A stretch of 64,000 nucleotides of DNA from Candidatus Liberibacter solanacearum CLso-ZC1. Its GTDB lineage: Bacteria; Pseudomonadota; Alphaproteobacteria; Rhizobiales; Rhizobiaceae. Both the position numbers and the translations under genes were made by a program. The notes below the pieces were generated by a model. The model searched no databases and was not told the origin of the DNA. It saw nothing but the letters and a program-made list of their open reading frames with translations. Shown in pieces: positions 22,969-32,978 of the stretch. The DNA lies in contig NC_014774.1 in the NCBI RefSeq assembly GCF_000183665.1, positions 1,127,302 through 1,191,301 of the forward strand, in the 5' to 3' direction. The stretch's first letter is position 1; every line of letters begins with the position of its first letter.

Positions 22969-22998
22969 TTGACAAATCTAAAATAAAAACGTAATTAT
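22969..22998 (+). promoter_or_regulatory. Candidate sigma-70 promoter for accBC
   Basis: A perfect TTGACA at 22969-22974 is followed 18 bases later by AATTAT (22993-22998; four of six bases match the -10 consensus). It points toward accB, about 165 bases away. The -35 element is convincing, the -10 element only fair. Confidence 0.35.
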
Positions 22999-23031
22999 CG
23001 CAGCAATACTTTTAGAAAAGTAATTTTATTT

Positions 23032-23065
23032 GTGTTAAGTACTAATTGTAACACTTGTTTTTTTT
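23032..23065 (+). promoter_or_regulatory. Stem-loop and T tract in the accB leader
   Basis: GTGTTA (23032-23037) and TAACAC (23049-23054) are perfect inverted arms around 11 bases, followed by TTG and a run of T on the plus strand. This resembles a weak intrinsic terminator or attenuator about 100 bases before accB. The stem is short. Confidence 0.3.
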
Positions 23066-23163
23066 AAAAAAACCTTTTATTCAGAATAACCAAGTGGGCT
23101 ATCTACAAGTATGAAGTAATGAGTTATATCTCTTAACGATGAAATAAAAATGAGAAGTTTGAT

Positions 23164-23670
23164 TTGACATCTATGACTGATAAAAAACAAAAAATTAACC
23201 TAACGTTAGTCCGAAATCTTGCAAATATCCTGAACGAAACTAATTTGACAGAAGTTGAAGTAGATAGCGATGGAATGCGGATTCGACTACTACGCTCTCC
23301 GCAAAAAAACACTATTACAAACTATTATTCTGAAGAAAACAAAGACACCCATCCTCTGATAGAAATTCCTACACACAGCACAAGTGAATCGGAGGCACTC
23401 TCCCCGCCTAAACCTGACAACTCCTATATAGTAACCTCTCCAATGGTTGGAACCGCATACTTAGCAAGTAGCCCTGAAAGCGATCCTTTTGTTGAAAAAG
23501 AAAGTGTTGTGCTCAAAGGACAAACCCTTCTCATTATTGAAGCTATGAAAACTATGAATCACATTGTAGCACCGTGTTCTGGTAAAATTCAAAATATTAA
23601 TGTAAAAAATGGACAATTAGTTGAATACGGTGAAACACTCTTAGTGTTAGAAAAAACAGAGGAAAACTAA
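23164..23670 (+). CDS. accB: Biotin carboxyl carrier protein of acetyl-CoA carboxylase
   Basis: Carries carboxybiotin between biotin carboxylase and carboxyltransferase in the first step of fatty-acid synthesis. It has 168 residues from a TTG at 23164, which has GAGAAG 6 bases upstream; the in-frame ATG at 23173 (165 residues) is the alternative but is poorly spaced. After an acidic linker comes the biotinyl domain with TSPMVGTAYLASSPESDPFV and EAMKTMNHIVAP. The biotinylated lysine is present, but the residue after it is Thr rather than the usual Met. The stop overlaps the accC start (TAATG). Confidence 0.95.
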   Translation: MTSMTDKKQKINLTLVRNLANILNETNLTEVEVDSDGMRIRLLRSPQKNTITNYYSEENKDTHPLIEIPTHSTSESEALSPPKPDNSYIVTSPMVGTAYLASSPESDPFVEKESVVLKGQTLLIIEAMKTMNHIVAPCSGKIQNINVKNGQLVEYGETLLVLEKTEEN

Positions 23671-25010
23671 TGATTTCCAAGATTCTTATCGCTAATCGTG
23701 GAGAGATTGCTCTGCGTATTTTACGTGCCTGCAAAGAGTTAGGAATATCTACGGTTGCGGTACATTCGACAGCAGATTCCAGTGCGATGCATGTACGTTT
23801 AGCAGATGAAAGCGTATGTATAGGCCCCCCTTCTTCAAAGGAAAGCTACCTCAATATTCAACAAATAGTAGCTGCGTGTGAAGTAACAGGCGCAGATGCT
23901 GTCCATCCTGGTTATGGGTTCCTCTCGGAAAATGCAAAATTTGCTGAGATATTGGAGGCTCATAATATCAAGTTTATTGGACCTTCTTCAGAACATATAA
24001 AAATTATGGGCGATAAAATTACTGCTAAAGAAACCGCTCAAAAACTTGGCATTCCCGTGGTTCCTGGATCTGGAGAAATATGCGTCCGTACCGCCATGCC
24101 TATCGCCCAAAAAATAGGATTTCCTGTTTTGGTCAAAGCCTCCGCAGGAGGAGGAGGGCGTGGCATGAGGATAGCTCATTCTGAAAAAAATCTCATAGAA
24201 GCAATTAATCAAGCACGTTCGGAATCTCTCTCTGCCTTTGGCAGTGATGCTGTTTACATAGAAAAATATCTTAAAAAACCGCGCCATATTGAAATACAAA
24301 TTTTTGGCGATGGAAAAGGAAATGCTATCCATTTTGGTGAGCGCGATTGCTCTGTACAGCGTCGAAATCAAAAAATATGGGAAGAGGCACACTCCCTAAT
24401 CAGCGCTCAAGATCGCGCAGAAATAGGAGAAATCTGTGTGCAGGCCATGAAAAAAATTGAGTACCGTGGCGCTGGAACTGTCGAATTTCTTTATGAAAAT
24501 GGACAGTTTTATTTTATTGAAATGAACACACGTTTACAAGTAGAACACCCTATTACTGAAGCTATTACAGGCATAGACCTTGTTCATGAGCAGATCTATG
24601 TGGCATCAGAAAATAATTTATCTATTCAACAAAAGGATATAGTGTTTTCCGGACATGCTATTGAATGTCGTATTAATGCTGAAGACCCAGAAAATTTCAT
24701 CCCTAATCCGGGAACGATTACTCATTTCCATGCTCCTGGGGGCCTTGGAATAAGAATGGATTCAGCATCTTATCAAGGATATACAGTCCCCCCTCACTAT
24801 GATAGCCTTATTGCTAAATTAATTGTACACGGGAAAAATAGAAATGAATGTATGATGCGCTTAGATCGTGCATTAAATGAAATTATCATAGATGGAATCA
24901 AAACAACTATACCATTATTTCAAAAACTCATAAAAAATGAAGATATCATACAAGGAAATTACGATATCCATTGGTTAGAAGATAACTACCTAAAAAAACA
25001 ACAGTATTAA
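23670..25010 (+). CDS. accC: Biotin carboxylase subunit of acetyl-CoA carboxylase
   Basis: ATP-grasp enzyme that carboxylates the biotin on AccB. It has 446 residues: N-terminal ILIANRGEIALRILRAC, the glycine-rich loop KASAGGGGRGMR, FGERDCSVQRRNQK and the catalytic EMNTRLQVEHPITE. The start overlaps the accB stop by one base, with GAGGAAAA as ribosome-binding site, so the pair is co-translated. Confidence 0.97.
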   Translation: MISKILIANRGEIALRILRACKELGISTVAVHSTADSSAMHVRLADESVCIGPPSSKESYLNIQQIVAACEVTGADAVHPGYGFLSENAKFAEILEAHNIKFIGPSSEHIKIMGDKITAKETAQKLGIPVVPGSGEICVRTAMPIAQKIGFPVLVKASAGGGGRGMRIAHSEKNLIEAINQARSESLSAFGSDAVYIEKYLKKPRHIEIQIFGDGKGNAIHFGERDCSVQRRNQKIWEEAHSLISAQDRAEIGEICVQAMKKIEYRGAGTVEFLYENGQFYFIEMNTRLQVEHPITEAITGIDLVHEQIYVASENNLSIQQKDIVFSGHAIECRINAEDPENFIPNPGTITHFHAPGGLGIRMDSASYQGYTVPPHYDSLIAKLIVHGKNRNECMMRLDRALNEIIIDGIKTTIPLFQKLIKNEDIIQGNYDIHWLEDNYLKKQQY

Positions 25011-25020
25011 TTTTTAAATT

Positions 25021-25638
25021 TTGAGCAATATCGAAATTGTGAATATAACTCCAGATATTCTAATAAAAGCCTATTCTTTGGGAATATTTCCAATGGCAAA
25101 TTCAGATGATAGTTCTAAGATTGCATGGATTAGACCTATAAAAAGAGGTATACTGCCTCTCGAAAATTTTCATGTTTCAAAAAGCTTAAAAAAAATTATA
25201 CGCCGTGGAATATATGATATTCGTATTAACTATGCGTTTGAAGAAGTTATTTCTTCTTGTGCGCAAAAAACACAAGATCGTCCAAACACATGGATAAACC
25301 CTACAATCCAAAAATTATATGTTGATCTATTCCATATGGGATATGCTCACAGCATAGAAGCATGGAAAGAAAAAAAGCTAGTAGGAGGACTATATGGCAT
25401 ATCCCTCGGAGCTATATTTTTTGGGGAAAGTATGTTTTCTCGCATGGATAATGCATCAAAAATTTGCCTAACTCATCTAGTAGAACACCTTAAAAAACGT
25501 CAATTTTTACTACTAGACACACAATTTATCACCAATCATTTGCGACAATTCGGAACTATAGAAATATCTCATAACAAGTACGCAAGAATCCTTCAAAATG
25601 CATTAAAACATTCAGAAGTATCTTTTGCCAATCGTTAA
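25021..25638 (+). CDS. aat: Leucyl/phenylalanyl-tRNA-protein transferase
   Basis: Adds Leu or Phe from tRNA to N-terminal Arg or Lys of proteins, marking them for ClpS/ClpAP degradation (N-degron pathway). It has 205 residues with AYSLGIFPMAN, the family block GGLYGISLGAIFFGESMFSR and LLDTQFITNHLRQFG. The start appears to be a TTG at 25021, 10 bases after accC, without an obvious Shine-Dalgarno site; it is probably read through from accBC. The adjacency accB-accC-aat is common in Rhizobiales. Confidence 0.94.
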   Translation: MSNIEIVNITPDILIKAYSLGIFPMANSDDSSKIAWIRPIKRGILPLENFHVSKSLKKIIRRGIYDIRINYAFEEVISSCAQKTQDRPNTWINPTIQKLYVDLFHMGYAHSIEAWKEKKLVGGLYGISLGAIFFGESMFSRMDNASKICLTHLVEHLKKRQFLLLDTQFITNHLRQFGTIEISHNKYARILQNALKHSEVSFANR

Positions 25639-25744
25639 AATCAGAATGCTATTCTATAACATATCTTTTTCTAGAAAACCTACCATTTTGTTCCGAATAA
25701 ACAGGCTATTCGTCATGAGAAAACACAATTTAAATTCTATCTAT

Positions 25745-28207
25745 TCAATGAGCTATTGTCTGCTCACTCTTACCCATCACGTCCTCTTCCACAGATAAAG
25801 GAAGTGGATTTATATCTTCGCTTTCAATAGGATCTGGCATCCTCAATAATGCATGTCTTAGAACTTCTTCCATAAAAGACACAGGTATGATTTCTAATCT
25901 ATTCTTGATATTTTCAGGCATTTCCATCAAATCTTTAACATTTTCTTCAGGAATCAAAACTTTTGTGATACCTGCTCTTAAGGCAGCAAGAAGCTTTTCT
26001 TTTAGCCCTCCTATTGGCAAAATGCGCCCACGAAGAGTCAATTCGCCTGTCATGGCAACATTTTTATAAACTGGGATAGACGTCATAACAGAAACCACTG
26101 CTGTCGCCATAGCAATTCCTGCGGACGGACCATCTTTCGGCGTAGCAGCTTCCGGAACATGAACATGTATATTAGTATCGTTAAATGCGGAAGGAGAAAT
26201 ACCAAAAGTCATCGCCCTTGACCTAACATAAGAAGATGCTGCTAGGATAGATTCTTTCATTATTTCCTTAAGATTTCCTGTAATTGTAATTTTTCCTTTT
26301 CCAGGCATAATGACACCTTCTACCGTTAATATCTCACCTCCTACCTCAGTCCAAGCCAATCCAGTAACAATACCGACTTGATTCTCTCCTTCCATTTTAC
26401 CATATTGATAACGTGGAATTCCCAAGTAATCTTGCAAGTTATCTTCGTTTACAGATACCATCTGTTCACTACCCTTGACAATCTTAGTAACAGCCTTACG
26501 TGCCAATTTCATTAATGATCGTTCCAAATTACGAACTCCAGCTTCACGCGTAAAAGAACGAATTATATCCAATAAAACAGCATCATTAACAGAAAACTCT
26601 TCTGCCCGAAGAGCATTTTCCCTTAAAACTTTTTTGAGAAGATGGTTTTTGGCTATTTGTAATTTCTCTTCTTCTGTATACCCAGCAATACGGATGATTT
26701 CCATACGATCCATCAACGGAAGAGGAATATTTAACGTATTAGCCGTCATAATAAACATAACATCAGAAAGATCATACTCAACTTCTAAATAATGATCAAC
26801 AAATGTAGAATTTTGAGCTGGATCTAACACTTCTAATAACGCCGCAGAAGGATCCCCTCGAAGGTCTGACCCCATTTTATCTACCTCGTCCAGTAAAAGC
26901 AAAGGATTGCTCTTTTTAGCTTTTTTAAGTGACTGTATAATCCTACCAGGCATAGAGCCTATATAAGTTCTACGATGTCCTCGAATATCTGATTCATCGT
27001 AAACACCACCAAGAGAAATACGCACATATTGACGTCCTGTTGCCCTTGCAATAGATTGCGCCAATGATGTTTTTCCAACACCTGGAGGCCCTACAAAACA
27101 AAGAATTAATCCCTTATTCTTAGCTACCCGCATCTGAACTGCCAAATACTCGATAATGCGCTCTTTAACTTTTTCAAGACCAAAATGATCTTGATCAAGA
27201 ATATGGGTAGCAAAATCAAGATCTTTTTTAGTCTTTGATTTTTTATCCCATGGAACGCCCAAAAGCCAATCCAAGTAATTGCGTACAACAGAAGATTCAG
27301 CAGATAGAGGATTCATTTGCCGTAACTTTTGTAATTCAGACAAAGCTTTTTCACGTGCTTCCTTCGAAAGCTTTGTTCTAGAAATACGTACTTCAAAGTC
27401 TCTTATTTCATCACAACCTTCTTCTCCGTCGTCAAGCTCCTTCTGGATTGCCTTCATTTGCTCATTTAAATAATATTCACGTTGCGTTTTCTCCATTTGA
27501 CGCTTTACGCGAGAACGTATACGCTTTTCAATCTGTAAAATAGATATTTCGCCTTCCATTAATACAAGTAATATTTCAAGACGTTCTTTTACAGAAATAG
27601 CTTCTAATATCTTTTGCCGATCAATCACTTTAATCGATAAATTAGCAGCAACAACATCAGACAATTTTGAAAAATCTTCAATCTGAGTAGTTGTTCCCAT
27701 AACTTCAGGAGAAATCTTTTTGTTAAATTTTATATAATTACTAAATTCTGAGATAACAGAACGACTAAGAGCTTCAATTTCAATTGCATCCTCAACAGGA
27801 TCCAGACATACTTGAGTTATAGCTTCTACAAAATCTTCTCGCTCTATGTATTCAATAATACGTGCTCGGACACTTCCCTCAACCAAAATTTTTACAGTAT
27901 CATCGGGCAACCTGAGAATTTGCAATATATCAACTATGGTCCCAATTCTATAAACAGAAGAGGCAATCGGATTTTCTTCATCTGAGTTCAGTTGAGTAAC
28001 AAGGACAATCTTCTTATGAGAGGCCATCGCCTCGTCAAGAGCACGAATAGACTTTTCACGTCCCACGAACAATGGGACAATCATATGTGGGAAAACCACA
28101 ATATCACGTAACGGTAAAAGTGGATAAATTACATTATCAACGGCACAACGATCTTTATCTGCACTCTCAGAGGTAATACCTATTTTTTTTTCATCGTCTT
28201 GATTCAA
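25745..28207 (-). CDS. lon: ATP-dependent protease Lon
   Basis: Cytoplasmic AAA+ protease for misfolded and regulatory proteins. I choose a TTG start at 28207 (reads LNQDDEKK), giving 820 residues with a purine-rich GGTGGGCGG before it; the 27-codon upstream extension is hydrophobic and unlike Lon. Order: LAN substrate domain (PLLPLRDIVVFPHMIVPLF), Walker A GPPGVGKTS, Walker B LLLLDEVDKM, then the proteolytic domain with the Ser-Lys dyad at about Ser695 (DGPSAG) and Lys738 (GGLKEK). An A9 run near codon 7 stays in frame. Lies downstream of clpX. Confidence 0.96.
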   Translation of the reverse strand: MNQDDEKKIGITSESADKDRCAVDNVIYPLLPLRDIVVFPHMIVPLFVGREKSIRALDEAMASHKKIVLVTQLNSDEENPIASSVYRIGTIVDILQILRLPDDTVKILVEGSVRARIIEYIEREDFVEAITQVCLDPVEDAIEIEALSRSVISEFSNYIKFNKKISPEVMGTTTQIEDFSKLSDVVAANLSIKVIDRQKILEAISVKERLEILLVLMEGEISILQIEKRIRSRVKRQMEKTQREYYLNEQMKAIQKELDDGEEGCDEIRDFEVRISRTKLSKEAREKALSELQKLRQMNPLSAESSVVRNYLDWLLGVPWDKKSKTKKDLDFATHILDQDHFGLEKVKERIIEYLAVQMRVAKNKGLILCFVGPPGVGKTSLAQSIARATGRQYVRISLGGVYDESDIRGHRRTYIGSMPGRIIQSLKKAKKSNPLLLLDEVDKMGSDLRGDPSAALLEVLDPAQNSTFVDHYLEVEYDLSDVMFIMTANTLNIPLPLMDRMEIIRIAGYTEEEKLQIAKNHLLKKVLRENALRAEEFSVNDAVLLDIIRSFTREAGVRNLERSLMKLARKAVTKIVKGSEQMVSVNEDNLQDYLGIPRYQYGKMEGENQVGIVTGLAWTEVGGEILTVEGVIMPGKGKITITGNLKEIMKESILAASSYVRSRAMTFGISPSAFNDTNIHVHVPEAATPKDGPSAGIAMATAVVSVMTSIPVYKNVAMTGELTLRGRILPIGGLKEKLLAALRAGITKVLIPEENVKDLMEMPENIKNRLEIIPVSFMEEVLRHALLRMPDPIESEDINPLPLSVEEDVMGKSEQTIAH

Positions 28208-28458
28208 AACCGCCCACCAAAATACAAATAAATTATAACATTTAACATCGCAGACTGCGAGATTTATAAATGCAATTTCAATCTTCAATCCTGCAATATA
28301 TCTGAATAATCAATAAAAAGATATATCAACCGGGAACTTAAGGATGATTTTAGTTAATAACTAGAACATCATTAAATCACTATATCACACATACATAACC
28401 CAAACTTTTCCATCTCCCCAACAACCAATCCAAATTATTTCTATTATCTATAGGAAAT

Positions 28459-29733
28459 CTAAGCGGAAACGTTCGCCTTTTCCTCCCCCCTATCGACATA
28501 TATATTCAAAGGACGCGCTTTACCTTTCACAACATCATCAGAAATGATAATACCATTAACCCCTTTAAGAACAGGTAATTCAAACATAGTATCAAGAAGT
28601 ATTTTCTCCATTATAGAGCGTAAACCACGCGCTCCCGTTTTATGAATAATCGCACGTCTAGCAATTTCTCTTAAAGCATCCTCATGGAAAACAAGCTCTA
28701 TATCTTCCATTTCAAAAAGACATTGATACTGTTTTACTAAAGCATTTTTAGGCTCGGAAAGAATTCTAATAAGAGAATCTTCATCAAGATCTTCAAGGGT
28801 GGCTAATACAGGTAAACGCCCTATAAATTCTGGGATTAATCCAAATTTCACAAGATCTTCTGACTCAATATTGCGCAAAACTTCTCCGACAGGACGATCA
28901 TCTGAATTCTTGACAACAGCGGAAAAACCTATAGACGCTTTTTCTCCCCGCGCAGAAATTATTCGATCTAAACCTGCGAATGCGCCTCCACAAATAAACA
29001 AAATATTGGTCGTATCTACTTGTAAAAATTCTTGCTGAGGATGCTTTCTTCCCCCTTGTGGCGGAACAGAAGCAATAGTCCCTTCCATAATTTTCAAAAG
29101 CGCTTGCTGAACCCCTTCTCCTGAAACATCACGTGTGATAGAAGGATTGTCCGATTTTCTAGAAATCTTATCTACTTCATCAATATATACTATGCCACGC
29201 TGAGCACGTTCTACGTTATAATCTGCGGCTTGCAATAATTTAAGAATAATATTTTCAACATCTTCACCAACATAACCAGCTTCTGTCAAAGTTGTAGCGT
29301 CGGCCATTGTAAAAGGAACATCAATGATACGCGCTAACGTTTGGGCAAGATAAGTTTTACCACATCCCGTAGGACCTACTAAAAGAATATTAGACTTTGC
29401 AAGTTCTACGCTACTATTCTTTGAAGAGTGCGCTAAACGTTTGTAGTGATTATGAACAGCAACTGCTAAAACTTTTTTTGCCTGCCCTTGCCCGATGACG
29501 TATTCGTCAAGAACCTGAAGAATATCTTGAGGAGTCGGGACACCTTCATGCGACTTAGAAATAGAAGATTTGTTCTCTTCACGAATAATATCCATACATA
29601 ATTCAACACATTCATCACATATAAATACCGTGGGACCTGCGATTAATTTCCGCACTTCGTGCTGACTTTTACCACAAAAGGAACAATAAAGCGCGTTCTT
29701 TGAGACACTACCATTACTACCGGCCTTACTCAT
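28459..29733 (-). CDS. clpX: ClpX unfoldase subunit of ClpXP
   Basis: AAA+ unfoldase that feeds substrates to ClpP. It has 424 residues. The N-terminal zinc-binding domain ([11 protein letters not shown] and [10 protein letters not shown]) is followed by Walker [13 protein letters not shown], the pore loop GYVGEDV, Walker [10 protein letters not shown] and the ClpP-contact loop region. An unusually G-rich ribosome-binding site precedes the ATG. Order clpP-clpX-lon is the classical one. Confidence 0.97.
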   Translation of the reverse strand: MSKAGSNGSVSKNALYCSFCGKSQHEVRKLIAGPTVFICDECVELCMDIIREENKSSISKSHEGVPTPQDILQVLDEYVIGQGQAKKVLAVAVHNHYKRLAHSSKNSSVELAKSNILLVGPTGCGKTYLAQTLARIIDVPFTMADATTLTEAGYVGEDVENIILKLLQAADYNVERAQRGIVYIDEVDKISRKSDNPSITRDVSGEGVQQALLKIMEGTIASVPPQGGRKHPQQEFLQVDTTNILFICGGAFAGLDRIISARGEKASIGFSAVVKNSDDRPVGEVLRNIESEDLVKFGLIPEFIGRLPVLATLEDLDEDSLIRILSEPKNALVKQYQCLFEMEDIELVFHEDALREIARRAIIHKTGARGLRSIMEKILLDTMFELPVLKGVNGIIISDDVVKGKARPLNIYVDRGEEKANVSA

Positions 29734-29982
29734 AGAATCCCCCCTTAATTATCACGCTACACAAAAAAATATTTTAAATAGATTAGAATACATCTAGCAT
29801 TCTCTTTTTACTTAAATGTATAATTCTCTATTACCATAAAATACGCTTTCCTTTACAAAAACATTTATTCCTTAGCATTTATACACAATTTTAAATATCT
29901 ACGTAGGTATCAAAAAAGTACACGACCAAAAAAATTGGATCATTCTTCCAAAAATTACTATACACAAAATCTGGAAACCACC

Positions 29983-30633
29983 TCATTTACCCCCTTCTTC
30001 AATATCAACACGAGACATCAATACCTTGTCAATCAAACCCCAAGCATGCGCATCTTCAGCAGACATAAAACAATCACGATCTAATGTCTGTTCTACTTCC
30101 TCATATACCCTACCACAATGCTTGACATATATATTATTCAAACGATGCTTGATTTTAATAATATCGCGAGCATGACGTTCAATGTCGGAAGCCTGACCTG
30201 AAAAACCTCCAGATGGCTGATGGAGCATGATACGTGCATTAGGCAACGCAAAACGCATACCCTTCTTTCCTGCGGCTAAAAGCAAAGAACCCATAGAAGC
30301 TGCCTGTCCTATACAAAGAGTAGAAACAGGAGGTTTAATAAACTGCATAGTATCATAAATTGCCATACCAGCAGTCACCACTCCCCCCGGAGAATTGATA
30401 TAGAGAGATATTTCCTTTTGCGGATTTTCCGCCTCAAGAAATAATAGCTGAGCACATATAAGCGCTGCCATATGATCTTCAATCTGACCAGTGATAAAAA
30501 CAATCCGTTCTTTAAGAAGACGGGAATATATATCGTAAGAACGCTCCCCCCGATTGGTCTGTTCCACAACCATTGGAACAAGGCCTAAAGAAGTATCATT
30601 GAATCCCTCTCTCGCATATTCTTCAAAAATCAC
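29983..30633 (-). CDS. clpP: ClpP serine protease subunit
   Basis: Proteolytic chamber of ClpXP/ClpAP. It has 216 residues from a GTG at 30633 with AAGGAG 9 bases upstream. Catalytic Ser lies in [14 protein letters not shown], His in MLHQPSGG, and Asp in the [11 protein letters not shown] region. It is followed 249 bases later by clpX, so a second promoter for clpX is possible. Confidence 0.97.
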   Translation of the reverse strand: MIFEEYAREGFNDTSLGLVPMVVEQTNRGERSYDIYSRLLKERIVFITGQIEDHMAALICAQLLFLEAENPQKEISLYINSPGGVVTAGMAIYDTMQFIKPPVSTLCIGQAASMGSLLLAAGKKGMRFALPNARIMLHQPSGGFSGQASDIERHARDIIKIKHRLNNIYVKHCGRVYEEVEQTLDRDCFMSAEDAHAWGLIDKVLMSRVDIEEGGK

Positions 30634-31327
30634 TCCTAAAGACTCCTTATCAGATATTCATATATACTCAAAATTCTATTTCCCAAATAACGATCCAGTG
30701 TAGCAATCAATTTTTTGAATCATCCGCACAATTCAAAACCAAAACTCCCATATAAATACCTACAAAATATTAACGTAATTGAGAAAAAACAAACTATTTT
30801 CGCGAAAAGACAAAAACAAAAACAAAAAATCATTAACTTCTATCCTCACGCAATTATAACGGAAGCAAAAGATGTTACAATAACTATATCACTTTATTCA
30901 AAGCTATAATGTGATTCATCCATGCATTACTATGTTGATACAACAAATAAAAATAGAGGCTATAATTTAAAATAAATATTTTCTACCATGGTAATAATGC
31001 CATAAAATCAAAGACTAGAGTACGTTTATTTGAATAAAATATCACCAAAACCAAATAAAACGGCTATGAGCATGATACTCAATCCAAAGAAAGTAGAATT
31101 ATTTTTACCCCTCAATACACTAATGCGCAAATGGATAATAATTCCCATTATCAACAATCTCATCAACACTATACATTAGATATCTCTTTTTTTGCAAAAT
31201 TTTCACACTAACCATAAATGACATTCAAAATTAAAGACATAAAACAATGTTTGTGACAACACTAAAACATCCTTAATATCATAATCACAAACCTCAAACT
31301 CACTTACTTTCCAGATAAATATTAACC
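30634..31327. other. Intergenic region between clpP and ettA
   Basis: About 690 AT-rich bases. The only part that looks possibly coding is a short minus-strand frame at 31026-31163. No promoter or terminator stands out, and I recognise no gene remnant. Confidence 0.5.
31026..31163 (-). CDS. Possible small membrane protein, 45 residues
   Basis: An ATG at 31163 opens a 45-residue frame with two hydrophobic stretches (residues 3-17 and about 25-44, FFGLSIMLIAVLFGFG) separated by a basic loop VLRGKNNST. Basic-loop placement and the clean stop suggest a membrane peptide. There is no clear ribosome-binding site and no recognised family, so it may be chance. Confidence 0.25.
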   Translation of the reverse strand: MRLLIMGIIIHLRISVLRGKNNSTFFGLSIMLIAVLFGFGDILFK

Positions 31328-32923
31328 CTAACGAGATAGCTTGTCTTTTTCATAGTCTTCAAAATTACCTTCAAACCACTCAACATGACCATTCCCTTCA
31401 AAAGCCAAAATATGCGTTGCCAAACGGTCTAAAAACATACGATCATGACTAATAATAACAGCGCATCCTGCAAAATTTTCTAATGCATCCTCAAGCGAAG
31501 ATAATGTTTCTGTATCCAAATCATTCGTAGGCTCATCAAGCAAAATGACATTGCCACCACTTTTTAAAATTTTTGCCAAATGAACACGACCTCTTTGCCC
31601 CCCCGAAAGCAAACCAATTCGCTGTTGTTGGTCCCCACCTTTAAAATTAAAAGCACCGCAATAAGCACGCGAATTTATTTCATGTCCATTGAGTTTTACG
31701 ATATCATCTCCGCCCGAAATCTCTTCCCAAACCGTTTTTTCGGCATCCAAAGAATCTCGGCTTTGATCAACATAACTCAGACATACTGTCTCCCCAATAT
31801 GGATCTCACCAGAATCAAGGGGCTCAGCTCCAGTCAGAATACGAAACAACGTCGTTTTCCCCGCTCCATTAGGCCCAATGACGCCCACAATCCCCCCTGG
31901 AGGCAACTTGAAAGAAAGATTGTTAATCAATGGACAGCCATTATAAGATTTCGAAATATTTTTAGCTTCAATAACAACATTACCCAAACGCCTTCCAACA
32001 GGAATAATAATCTGCGCATTTCCAGGATGACGATTAGAGGCCGATTCCACTAATTCTTCATAAGAACGGATACGAGCCTTTGATTTGGACTGCCGTGCTT
32101 TTGGGGAAGACACAATCCACTCTCGCTCACGCTCTATGGCTTTTTGACGGGATATTTCCTCACGACTATCCTGCTCCATGCGTTTAGCCTTCATTTGCAA
32201 ATATGCAGAATAATTTCCCTGATAAGGAATTCCTTTCCCACGATCAACTTCCAAAATCCAATTTGTCACATTATCTAAGAAATAACGATCATGGGTAACC
32301 ATCAGAACCGCACCAGAATATTCCCGCAAATATTTTTCCATCCACGCAATAGTTTCTGCATCAAGATGATTCGTGGGTTCATCAAGTAACAAAAGATCTG
32401 GACGCGAAAGCAACAACCTACAAAGGGCAACACGTCGCTTTTCTCCCCCTGAAAGAGAAACAACATTAGAATCGCCATCAGGACAACGAAGAGATTCTAT
32501 GGCCACCTTCAATTCAGTATCAAGATTCCATAATCCTTTACTATCAATAATATCTTGTAATTTAGCAATTTCTTCTGCCGTTTCTTCAGAATAATTCATT
32601 ATAAGATCATTATAACGATCAAGGATACATTGTTTGTGAGCGATTCCCTCCACAATGTTTTCCCTAACTGTTTTAGAAGGATCTAGCTGTGGCTCTTGTG
32701 GTAAATAACCAACTGTAAAGCCAGCAGCCAACCAAGCCTCTCCATTATATTCTTTGTCAATACCAGCCATAATCCGCAAAATAGTTGATTTTCCAGCGCC
32801 ATTAGGTCCGAGAATACCTATCTTTGCGTCTGGATAAAAAGAAAGATTAATATCATCTAAAATCTTCTTGTTTCCAAAAACCTTATCAAGACCTGACATG
32901 TGATAAATAAACTTACGTGCCAT
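31328..32923 (-). CDS. ettA: ABC-F ATPase, energy-dependent translational throttle EttA
   Basis: Soluble ABC-F protein that binds the ribosomal E site and gates the first elongation steps according to ATP/ADP. It has 531 residues. Two ATP-binding cassettes are visible, each with a Walker A (GPNGAGKSTILR near residue 40; GPNGAGKTTLFR in the second half), signature motifs LSGGEKRRV and LSGGQRGRV, and LLDEPTN Walker B motifs. The linker carries SPKARQSKSKAR. The protein stops soon after FEGNFEDYEKDK and lacks the roughly 20-residue basic tail of typical EttA. Confidence 0.93.
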   Translation of the reverse strand: MARKFIYHMSGLDKVFGNKKILDDINLSFYPDAKIGILGPNGAGKSTILRIMAGIDKEYNGEAWLAAGFTVGYLPQEPQLDPSKTVRENIVEGIAHKQCILDRYNDLIMNYSEETAEEIAKLQDIIDSKGLWNLDTELKVAIESLRCPDGDSNVVSLSGGEKRRVALCRLLLSRPDLLLLDEPTNHLDAETIAWMEKYLREYSGAVLMVTHDRYFLDNVTNWILEVDRGKGIPYQGNYSAYLQMKAKRMEQDSREEISRQKAIEREREWIVSSPKARQSKSKARIRSYEELVESASNRHPGNAQIIIPVGRRLGNVVIEAKNISKSYNGCPLINNLSFKLPPGGIVGVIGPNGAGKTTLFRILTGAEPLDSGEIHIGETVCLSYVDQSRDSLDAEKTVWEEISGGDDIVKLNGHEINSRAYCGAFNFKGGDQQQRIGLLSGGQRGRVHLAKILKSGGNVILLDEPTNDLDTETLSSLEDALENFAGCAVIISHDRMFLDRLATHILAFEGNGHVEWFEGNFEDYEKDKLSR

Positions 32924-32978
32924 AAAAAAAACACCTCTACTTTTTAATTGAGTTTTAGGCTAATTATGCTACTAAATA

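Larger units (their letters stand above)
22428..23163. other. Long divergent intergenic region between rpsL and accB
   Basis: About 735 bases without a convincing gene, separating the minus-strand translation cluster from plus-strand accBC. It holds a perfect hairpin with a third related arm (22550-22647), a TTGACA-type promoter candidate (22969-22998) and a stem-loop with a T tract before accB (23032-23065). The rest is AT-rich with no homology that I recognise. Confidence 0.6.

Noticed and set aside
23988..24392. Minus-strand 134-residue frame inside accC
   Set aside because: It is antisense to the conserved accC frame and has no homology or ribosome-binding site.
30715..30909. Plus-strand 64-residue frame between clpP and ettA
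   Set aside because: Extremely lysine/isoleucine/asparagine-rich, no ribosome-binding site, looks like random AT-rich sequence.
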